Source of the DNA: an uncultured Bacteroidota bacterium
Lineage (GTDB): Bacteria; Bacteroidota; Bacteroidia; Flavobacteriales; Flavobacteriaceae
DNA length: 38,127 nt
Reading direction: 5' to 3'
Assembly: GCA_902510655.1 (NCBI GenBank)
Contig: CABXBY010000008.1
Span: forward strand, 1-38,127
Positions 31,387 through 38,127 of this stretch are shown here, piece after piece (the stretch's first letter is position 1; the number at the start of each line of letters is the position of its first letter). Made by a program: the position numbers and the translations under genes. A model generated the notes under the pieces. That model ran no database searches. It had not been told where the DNA came from and was given only the letters and a program-made list of their open reading frames with translations.

Positions 31387-32932
31387 TTATATTAGGGATT
31401 AAGGTTTCATTGTCTCCTGCAAGTTTTTTTTGTGTAATAAGTTCCTTGTGTAATTTTAAAATTTCATTTTTATATTCTGGATTATAAATTTCATTTTTTA
31501 ATTCAAATGGATCTTTAATTAAATCGTAATACTCCCAAGCTTTTTCGGATTTCAACTTGCTTGTATTTTTTTTGTTTAATCCTTCACCATAGAAATAAAT
31601 CAATTTATTTTTTTTGCTTCTTATACCTAAATGTGCTGGCCTTACAGGACTGTGTTCCCAATATCTATAATAGGTAAATTCTCTAGCATGTAAACTGTTT
31701 CTTGATTCTAAAACTTTTCTAAAGCTTTTGCCTTGGAATGATTTAGGAGATTTAATTCCAGCATAATCGAGAAATAATGACGGGATATCTAGGTTTAAAA
31801 TTAAATCATCAATTCTTTGAGATTTTAAAACTTTATTAGGATAACTAATTACAAAAGGCATTCTTGAAGATTCTTCGTACATCATTCTTTTGTCAAAAAA
31901 CCCGTGTTCTCCTAAAAAATAGCCCTGATCTGAAGTATAAATTATTATAGTGTTGTTGATTTGATCAGACTCTTTTAAATGGTCAATAATTTTTTGAAGA
32001 TTATCATCAATTGAGGCTGCACACCTCAAAAAATCTTTTACAAATTTTTGATATGAAAAAGATCTTATTTCTTCTTTTGACATGTTTTCAATTGAAAAAG
32101 GCATTCCAGGGTATTTAGTATCAGAGTTGTGATCTTTATTTTTAGAATAATTTAACCATCTGTTGGTTAAAATTTCAAGTTGTTGACCACTAAAACTTCT
32201 GCCAGAACTGGAAGGGATATAATCATGTAGAGATTCTGGCTCGGGAATATCAATATTTTTCAAAAACTCATTGTGTCTTTCTGGATAATCAAAAGGCTCA
32301 TGAGTGGCTTTGAAATGTGTCATAAGAAAAAAAGGTTTAGTGGATTCTCTTTCCTTAAGCCATTTGATAGTCGAATTTCCTATCACGTCAGATGAAAATC
32401 CGGGTTCTTCAACACCACCTTTGTATCCATCCTCCCAATTTTCTTTAGTTTTAAAGACAGGGTTATTGTACTTGCCTTGTCCTGGTAAAACCTTATAATA
32501 ATCAAATCCAGATGGCTCTTTTTTCAAATGCCATTTGCCAATTAAAGCAGTTTGATAACCGTTATTATTTAAAATTTTAGCAACGTTAAGACTATCCGGG
32601 CTTAAATGATCGCTAAGTGTGTAGACTCCGTTCTGGTGACTGTATTGCCCAGTTAGAATTGAGGCTCTGCTTGGAACACAAATAGAATTTGTACAAAACA
32701 TGTTATTTAGCACAGTACCATTATTTGCTAAATATTTAATAGCATCATTTTTAACGTAATTATCTAATATTCCATTATAAATTCCCCATGCCTGTGACGT
32801 GTGGTCATCAGCCATAATAAATAAAATATTCGGCCTTATTTCAGCTTTATTTGTATTGCAAGAGGAAATAGAGAAAAATAATACCAATACAATAAATAGA
32901 TTTTTCAAAGTTTTAATAATTGAATAAAACAT
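31376..32932 (-). CDS. Type I sulfatase lipoprotein
   Basis: A 518-aa sulfatase. The signal ends in ISSC (Cys25), so it is probably a lipoprotein. Metal ligands Asp42 and Asp43 are in MADDHTSQAWG, and the formylglycine motif is CVPSRAS with Cys85. GKWHLKKE and TSDQGYFLGEHGFFDKRMMYEESSR (key part DQGYFLGEHGFFDKR) are typical of glycosaminoglycan-type sulfatases of family S1. It is the first gene of a unit with a serine hydrolase and a sialidase, so a sulfated sialoglycan-like substrate is inferred. Only 55 bases separate it from the divergent DUF255 gene. Confidence 0.93.
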   Translation of the reverse strand: MFYSIIKTLKNLFIVLVLFFSISSCNTNKAEIRPNILFIMADDHTSQAWGIYNGILDNYVKNDAIKYLANNGTVLNNMFCTNSICVPSRASILTGQYSHQNGVYTLSDHLSPDSLNVAKILNNNGYQTALIGKWHLKKEPSGFDYYKVLPGQGKYNNPVFKTKENWEDGYKGGVEEPGFSSDVIGNSTIKWLKERESTKPFFLMTHFKATHEPFDYPERHNEFLKNIDIPEPESLHDYIPSSSGRSFSGQQLEILTNRWLNYSKNKDHNSDTKYPGMPFSIENMSKEEIRSFSYQKFVKDFLRCAASIDDNLQKIIDHLKESDQINNTIIIYTSDQGYFLGEHGFFDKRMMYEESSRMPFVISYPNKVLKSQRIDDLILNLDIPSLFLDYAGIKSPKSFQGKSFRKVLESRNSLHAREFTYYRYWEHSPVRPAHLGIRSKKNKLIYFYGEGLNKKNTSKLKSEKAWEYYDLIKDPFELKNEIYNPEYKNEILKLHKELITQKKLAGDNETLIPNINEI

Positions 32933-32987
32933 AAAAATATGTGTAATAAATATTTAATTTAGAAAAAAAATTTGATCCTATATTAAA

Positions 32988-35066
32988 ATGAGTAACATTA
33001 AACTTTATTTTCTAATTTTTATTATAAGCTCAAATTCTTTATTATCCCAAGTCATGGAAAATAATTTAGCAAAGGAAAAAAGTTTATACTTAAAGCAACA
33101 CGCTACCAATCCCGTTAACTGGTTCCCATGGAACGAAGAAGCTTTGTCTCTAGCTAAAAACTCAGATAAATTACTTTTAATTAGTGTAGGATATTCATCC
33201 TGTCATTGGTGTCATGTAATGGAAGAAGAGAGTTTTAGAGATGACGATGTTGCAAATGTTATGAATTCAAATTTCATTAATATTAAAGTTGACAGAGAAG
33301 AAAGACCAGATTTAGACGAAATCTACATGAAAGCATTGGTTTTAATGACAGGAAGTGGAGGTTGGCCAATGAATATTATAGCTCTTCCGGATGGCACACC
33401 AATATGGGGAGGAACTTACGTCCCAAAGACACAATGGATTCAGGTTTTGAATCAGGTTAGTGGGTTTTATAAGACTAGAAAACCAGACGTCTTAGAATAT
33501 GCTAATAGCGTAAGAGAGGGTGTAAAAAAAGAAGCTTTAGTAAAACCATCTCCAAGAGACAAAACATATTCAAGTGAGCTACAGATTGAGTTAGCTGAAA
33601 AAGCTTTTAAATATTCAGATAAAATAAATGGGGGAATTGGCAGTGGTCAGAAATTTCCTTTACCCACGATGTTAAATTTCTTTATGAGATTTTCAAATGA
33701 GTACAGTAATCAAGAAATGAATGATTTTGTTTATAACTCTCTAATGCAAATCTCTCGAGGAGGAATAAATGACAGAATTGATGGAGGTTTCCATAGGTAC
33801 ACTGTTGATAATGCTTGGCATATTCCTCATTTTGAAAAAATGCTATACGATAATGCCCAGCTCTTGAGTGTTTATTCAAGTGCTTTTAAATTATTTAAAG
33901 AAGAACGTTTCAAATCGGAACTTTATAATATTTATAGATTCTTAGAGTCTAAGATGACAGGAGATGATAATCTTATTTATTCAAGTATTTCTGCTGATAC
34001 AAATTATAAGGACGGAACAAAAAGTGAAGGTGACTTTTACATATGGCAAGTAGAAGAATTAAAGAAAATTTTGAATGAAGACTTTGAGTGGATTTCAGAA
34101 TATTATAATATAAATGAGACAGGCTATTGGGAAAATGATAGGTATGTTTTTTATCAAACGATTTCTGATAAAGATTTTTCTAAAAAAGAAGGCATTACAT
34201 TAAAAGAATTTAATAATAAATTAAACGAGATAAATTCTTTACTGAAAAAAGAGCGAGAAAAAAGAGTTCATCCGATAATTGATTCTAAAATAATTTTCTC
34301 ATGGAATGCATTAACTATTAGAGGTTTAGTTGACAGCTATAAAACAACAAAAGATCCGATTTTTCTAAATAAAGCTCTGTTAATAAATTCTTCATTATCA
34401 AAAACTATGATTGATAATAATATAATAAGACATACTAGCAGTGGTCCTGCTGAGGTTTTGTTTTTTGAAGACTACAGCTATTACATTGACGCCCTTATAG
34501 GTCTTTACGAAATTACCTTTGATGAAAATTATTTAAAATTTGCAGATCAATTAACAGCTTTTTCTAACGAAAAATTTAAAGAAGAGTCAGGGTTTTACAG
34601 ATTTTCAACCAATCAAGGAAGTTTATTTGCAGATACATTAATTAATCTTCAAGATGGAGTTACGCCATCTGCAAATTCCGTAATGAATTTTAATTTATTT
34701 AGACTTGGTCATTTTTATGGAAATAAGGACTATTTATCACAATCTAAAACAATGATAAATAACGTGAGCGAAACAATAAAAGATAGAGTTACAGATCATT
34801 TGTTATGGCTTAACAACTCACATAATTATTCTCAAAAGTTTTATGAAATTGCAATCTCTGGTAATAATGCTATTGCAAAAGCAGAAGAGTTAATGGATGA
34901 ATATTTGCCGAACGCTTTAGTAGCTGCTTCTAAAAGCGTGTCCGAGCTTTATTTACTAAAAGACAGATATTTCAAGGACGAAACTTATATATATGTATGT
35001 GTAGATAACACTTGTAAGTTCCCTGTTACAAAAGTTTTAAATGCTCTAGAATTAATGAAAGATTAA
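32988..35066 (+). CDS. Thioredoxin-fold DUF255 (YyaL/SPATA20-like) protein
   Basis: A 692-aa protein. Residues 1-21 are a probable signal peptide. The thioredoxin-like domain starts at [16 protein letters not shown] and carries the redox motif C72-H-W-C75 in [14 protein letters not shown], then [14 protein letters not shown] and [21 protein letters not shown] (key part GGWPMN). The long C-terminal part is an (alpha/alpha)-barrel like that of SPATA20/YyaL. The family lacks a defined role in bacteria. The export signal is notable, as many members are cytoplasmic. Its stop overlaps the convergent response regulator stop by 4 bases (TTAATTAA). Confidence 0.92.
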   Translation: MSNIKLYFLIFIISSNSLLSQVMENNLAKEKSLYLKQHATNPVNWFPWNEEALSLAKNSDKLLLISVGYSSCHWCHVMEEESFRDDDVANVMNSNFINIKVDREERPDLDEIYMKALVLMTGSGGWPMNIIALPDGTPIWGGTYVPKTQWIQVLNQVSGFYKTRKPDVLEYANSVREGVKKEALVKPSPRDKTYSSELQIELAEKAFKYSDKINGGIGSGQKFPLPTMLNFFMRFSNEYSNQEMNDFVYNSLMQISRGGINDRIDGGFHRYTVDNAWHIPHFEKMLYDNAQLLSVYSSAFKLFKEERFKSELYNIYRFLESKMTGDDNLIYSSISADTNYKDGTKSEGDFYIWQVEELKKILNEDFEWISEYYNINETGYWENDRYVFYQTISDKDFSKKEGITLKEFNNKLNEINSLLKKEREKRVHPIIDSKIIFSWNALTIRGLVDSYKTTKDPIFLNKALLINSSLSKTMIDNNIIRHTSSGPAEVLFFEDYSYYIDALIGLYEITFDENYLKFADQLTAFSNEKFKEESGFYRFSTNQGSLFADTLINLQDGVTPSANSVMNFNLFRLGHFYGNKDYLSQSKTMINNVSETIKDRVTDHLLWLNNSHNYSQKFYEIAISGNNAIAKAEELMDEYLPNALVAASKSVSELYLLKDRYFKDETYIYVCVDNTCKFPVTKVLNALELMKD

Positions 35067-35758
35067 TTAAAGTTAACTACCAAGTTCTTAAAGTCATCCT
35101 TGTAGCTTCCGCCAATTTTATAAGGCTTTTTGTTTATGTAGGCATTGCTGCCGTCAATTACATCAATTTTTTGAATAGCCGCAGTAGTAGATCGGTGTAT
35201 TCTTATAAATTTATTTCTAGGCAAAGATTCTGTAAATGAAGTTAGGGTGGTATGAACAATAAAGTTCTTGTTTTTAGTGACTATTTTAATATAATCTTTT
35301 AAACTTTCTATGACTAAAATATCATCAAAATTTATTTTGACATTTAATTTGTTAACTCTAACGAAAACAAAATCAAGGTCAAGGCTTTTTTCATTTCTAA
35401 CTCTAGAAATCGCCTTGTAAGCTTTATCTACAGCTTTTTCAAACCTTTCAAATGGAATAGGCTTCATTAAATAATCCACTACATTCAAATCATAACCATC
35501 AATTGCATAATCTGAATGTGCACTGGTGACAATTGTTTTAGGGGGGGTTTCTAAGCTTTTCAAAAAACTTATACCATCAATAAATGGCATATTAATATCC
35601 AAAAACATCAGATCAACTTTATCCTTTTTAATAGTATTTAAAGCATCATTAGCATTTGAAAAAGTTCCAATACAGTCTAAAAAATCAATTTTTTTAACAA
35701 AATTTTCTATTACTTTAATCGCTAAGGGTTCATCGTCTAGTATTATACAGCGGATCAT
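35063..35758 (-). CDS. LytTR family response regulator
   Basis: A 231-aa two-domain regulator. The receiver (1-120) has acidic pocket Asp8/Asp9, phosphoacceptor Asp54 in MFLDINMPF, and Thr/Lys-type switch residues in TSAHSDY and LMKPI. The LytTR DNA-binding domain (about 130-231) has [12 protein letters not shown] and the [16 protein letters not shown] end. It overlaps the upstream histidine kinase gene by 4 bases. It should be phosphorylated by that kinase and bind promoters of unknown genes. Confidence 0.95.
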   Translation of the reverse strand: MIRCIILDDEPLAIKVIENFVKKIDFLDCIGTFSNANDALNTIKKDKVDLMFLDINMPFIDGISFLKSLETPPKTIVTSAHSDYAIDGYDLNVVDYLMKPIPFERFEKAVDKAYKAISRVRNEKSLDLDFVFVRVNKLNVKINFDDILVIESLKDYIKIVTKNKNFIVHTTLTSFTESLPRNKFIRIHRSTTAAIQKIDVIDGSNAYINKKPYKIGGSYKDDFKNLVVNFN

Positions 35759-36828
35759 AGTTTAACTTTAAGATGTGCAATATATTTATTTTTTTTCTCA
35801 ATTATGTCAAGACTGTAAAAATCAGGCCCATAATTTAATTCTAGTCTTTTTTTAAGGTTTGTAAGACCTATGCCACCAATTTGTCCTTTTATTTTTTTTG
35901 TTTGTTTTTCAAATGAATTTTCAACTCTAAAATCCAAAAGGGTTTTAGTTGATTTCAAATCTATGTTGATGTATCCGTTTTTTGTCGAATTTCTAGCCCC
36001 GTGTTTAAATGCATTTTCGACAAGTGGAATAAGGATCAGTGGCTTTACTATTATTTTTTTTGTTTTGCCACTGATATTAAAATTTACTTTAAGAGTTTCA
36101 TCGTATCGTAATTTTTCAATATCAATGTAATCTTTAATATGAGAGACTTCATTTTTTAGTGTTTGAAATTCTTTACCAGTCTCATATAAAAAATATTTCA
36201 TTAAATCAGAAAGTTTCAAAATTAAATCGGGGGCTTTATCCGATTTATCAATAGTTAAAGAATACAAATTATTTAATGTGTTGAAAAAGAAGTGCGGTTG
36301 AACTTGAGATCTTAAATACTTTAATTCGCTTTCCAAAAGTATTTCGTTAGTTCTTGTAAGATATTCTCTTTGCTTAATCCAGTCAATAGCTAACTTAATG
36401 GCCGTAACAAAAGCTATAACATAAATTTCTCCAAGAATTACGTTGATTGCGTAAGTAAGGTCAATCTTGGAAGTTACTCCAGCAAATTCAGGCAAAACAT
36501 CTCCACTTGTAAAAAAATAAGTAATTTGAAATTTTAGAACAAGAGTAAGCCCCAAACTAATAAAAAGAAGGGTAAAAAACTCAATGCCTTTTCCATTAAA
36601 AAGTTTAGGAAGAAGATAAAATATAAATAGATACGATAGTAAAATATGAAATGGAAACTCAATAATATTAGATTTAAGGGAATACAAATAATCATCGTAA
36701 AAACTTCCCCATCTAACAGTGTTAAAAGTAAAATAACCTAGCCAAAATAAAATCTGACTAGAAACCGGAATCGAAGATATTTTGTTATAAGTTGGGTTTG
36801 TGAATAACGATCTTTTACTAACCTTCAT
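35755..36828 (-). CDS. LytS-type sensor histidine kinase
   Basis: A 357-aa membrane kinase. Four hydrophobic segments lie at about 22-38, 58-74, 82-100 and 128-148, followed by the His_kinase domain with LRSQVQPHFFFNTLNNLY (His179 as phosphoacceptor). The ATPase domain has LIPLVENAFKHG (N-box) and IGGIGLTNLKKRL (G-box). There is no periplasmic sensor domain, as is common in Bacteroidota members of this family. It forms an operon with the LytTR regulator gene, and is divergent from the sulfatase gene at 36933. Confidence 0.95.
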   Translation of the reverse strand: MKVSKRSLFTNPTYNKISSIPVSSQILFWLGYFTFNTVRWGSFYDDYLYSLKSNIIEFPFHILLSYLFIFYLLPKLFNGKGIEFFTLLFISLGLTLVLKFQITYFFTSGDVLPEFAGVTSKIDLTYAINVILGEIYVIAFVTAIKLAIDWIKQREYLTRTNEILLESELKYLRSQVQPHFFFNTLNNLYSLTIDKSDKAPDLILKLSDLMKYFLYETGKEFQTLKNEVSHIKDYIDIEKLRYDETLKVNFNISGKTKKIIVKPLILIPLVENAFKHGARNSTKNGYINIDLKSTKTLLDFRVENSFEKQTKKIKGQIGGIGLTNLKKRLELNYGPDFYSLDIIEKKNKYIAHLKVKL

Positions 36829-36932
36829 TTTGTGATCTGTATATTTAATTATAAAGAGTTATAAATAATATTTTGTGATTTTAAATTATAAATGACTAAT
36901 TTAAAAATTCATTCTTGAAAAGTTATATAATA

Positions 36933-38127
36933 ATGAAGTTTATTAAAATTTTACTATTAATTATTTTGTTTTCGTCATGTCAGAATAATGAAAATGTTGA
37001 GTCTCCTAACGTAATATTTATATTGACAGATGACTTAGGATTTGCGGATTTAAGCTCTTATGGTTCAAAAATGATAGAAACACCAAACCTAGACTTGATG
37101 GCAAGTCAAGGAGCACTACTAAATTCTTATTATTCAACTCAAGCAGTATGTTCAGCCTCTAGAGCGTCAATACTCACTGGAAGTTATCCTAACAGAATAG
37201 GATTTAGCGGAGCTCTTGGACCTAACTCAAAAAAAGGAATTAACCCTAGTGAATATTTAATGTCAGAAATGTTTAAAGAAAAGGGCTATAATACTGCTAT
37301 TTATGGCAAATGGCATTTGGGTGATAATAAAAAGTTTTTACCGACAAATCATGGATTCGATGATTTTTTTGGAATTTTATATTCAAATGATATGTGGCCT
37401 TTCCATGCAGAATATCCAGAAAGTTATCCTGATTTAATGCTTTACGATTATGATAAGCCTATTGAAATATTAACCGATCAATCTGAGTTAACAATGGAGT
37501 TGACTAGAAAAAGTATTTCGTTTATTGAAAAAAATAAAGACAATCCATTCTTTTTATACTTAGCACATCCTCAGCCTCATGTGCCATTGTTCGCTTCTTC
37601 AAAATTTAGGGGAAGATCAGATCATGGACTTTACACTGATGTAATTGAAGAAATAGACCATTCTTTGGGTCTTATTATGGAAACGCTAAAGAAAAATAAT
37701 TTAGATAAAAACACTGTAGTTGTTTTTACATCCGATAATGGGCCATGGCTTTCATATGGAGGGCACGCTGGTTCAACTGGGATATATAGAGAAGGAAAAG
37801 GGACAACATGGGAAGGTGGACAAAGGGTGCCTTGTATAGTTTGGTATCCAAACGAAATCAAACCTAATTCAGTTATTAAAACTCCTTTGATGGGTATAGA
37901 TTGGCTCCCGACTTTTGCAAAAATCACTAATGCAAGCTTATCAGAAAATAAAATAGATGGTAAAAATATATGGGAAAATTTAACTGGAAAAACAGATTCA
38001 GATCCTCACGAAGCATTGTTCTTTTATTATCACAAAAACAGTCTTCATGGAGTTAGATACGGAGATTATAAAATGTATTTTCCACACAGATACAGAACTT
38101 TAAACGGGAAAATAGGGAGAAATGATG
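36933..38127 (+). CDS. Type I sulfatase lipoprotein, cut by the window end
   Basis: The frame opens at ATG 36933 and runs for 398 codons to the window edge without a stop, so the C-terminus is missing. The signal MKFIKILLLIILFSSC gives Cys16 as the lipid anchor. Metal-binding Asp33/Asp34 are in LTDDLGF; the formylglycine motif is CSASRAS at Cys73, with Ala instead of Pro, an accepted variant of C-x-P/A-x-R. GKWHLGD and FTSDNGPWLSYGGHAG complete the arylsulfatase core. The gene is divergent from the two-component system with 104 bases between. Confidence 0.92.
   Translation, partial: MKFIKILLLIILFSSCQNNENVESPNVIFILTDDLGFADLSSYGSKMIETPNLDLMASQGALLNSYYSTQAVCSASRASILTGSYPNRIGFSGALGPNSKKGINPSEYLMSEMFKEKGYNTAIYGKWHLGDNKKFLPTNHGFDDFFGILYSNDMWPFHAEYPESYPDLMLYDYDKPIEILTDQSELTMELTRKSISFIEKNKDNPFFLYLAHPQPHVPLFASSKFRGRSDHGLYTDVIEEIDHSLGLIMETLKKNNLDKNTVVVFTSDNGPWLSYGGHAGSTGIYREGKGTTWEGGQRVPCIVWYPNEIKPNSVIKTPLMGIDWLPTFAKITNASLSENKIDGKNIWENLTGKTDSDPHEALFFYYHKNSLHGVRYGDYKMYFPHRYRTLNGKIGRND

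Noticed and set aside
1-38127. Mobile elements, CRISPR, phage genes, rRNA
   Set aside because: No transposase, integrase, terminal repeats, regularly spaced repeats or rRNA sequence was recognised on either strand.

Overview
The window looks like chromosome of a marine-type flavobacterium (Bacteroidota, Flavobacteriaceae-like). I infer this from the strongly AT-rich sequence, A-rich rather than Shine-Dalgarno leaders, TAnnTTTG-type -7 promoter elements, lipoproteins with acidic residues after the lipobox Cys, FAS1, SGNH and carboxypeptidase-regulatory-like secreted proteins, a LytS/LytTR pair, a two-gene amt-PII unit and several sulfatases. No phage, insertion sequence, CRISPR array or rRNA was seen.

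Layout. 1-3.5 kb: a minus-strand sugar-type catabolic operon (MFS transporter, Gfo/Idh/MocA dehydrogenase, TIM-barrel isomerase/epimerase, then the start of a secreted protein cut by the window edge). 3.6-4.6 kb: DUF1295 membrane protein overlapping a 58-aa CDGSH iron-sulfur protein. 4.7-9 kb: secreted beta-sandwich protein, two-FAS1 lipoprotein, alpha/beta hydrolase with DUF2461 protein, and a small membrane protein. 9-11.3 kb: glmS overlapping a GNAT that resembles eukaryotic glucosamine-6-phosphate acetyltransferase. 11.3-16.1 kb: YceI, a basic microprotein, M24 peptidase-like protein, GDPD, ParB/SerK-like protein, a 37-aa membrane protein, a transsulfuration enzyme and a HAD phosphatase. 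16.1-19.3 kb: secreted ABM/NTF2-like proteins around a strong shared terminator, two small Cys-rich proteins, a thioesterase and a DoxX-like protein. 19.3-21.9 kb: sulfatase behind two coupled membrane microproteins, and an SGNH lipoprotein. 22-24 kb: a 28-aa CDGSH protein, an NTF2-like lipoprotein, and an unannotated-looking operon of four membrane microproteins of 41-59 aa joined by repeated TAGTTTATG or ATGA junctions. 24-25.7 kb: amt, PII and a tRNA-Ala(GGC) in one direction. 25.9-29.1 kb: MFS transporter, mscL, serine hydrolase and an Arg-rich microprotein. 29.1-32.9 kb: a tightly packed sulfatase / serine hydrolase / sialidase operon. 33-36.8 kb: thioredoxin-fold DUF255 protein and a LytS/LytTR two-component system. 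From 36.9 kb: a third sulfatase, cut by the window end.

How the genes work together. Three sulfatases, a sialidase, an SGNH hydrolase and two serine hydrolases, mostly with export signals, suggest processing of sulfated and acylated glycans outside the cell or in the periplasm; no SusC/SusD pair is visible, so this is not a canonical PUL. glmS plus the GNA1-like GNAT suggest a possible extra route to N-acetylglucosamine-6-phosphate. The most unusual content is the density of microproteins (28-67 aa), about a dozen in 38 kb, several translationally coupled. The 22.8-23.4 kb array is the best candidate for something undescribed. Functions rest on motifs read by eye; no searches were run.
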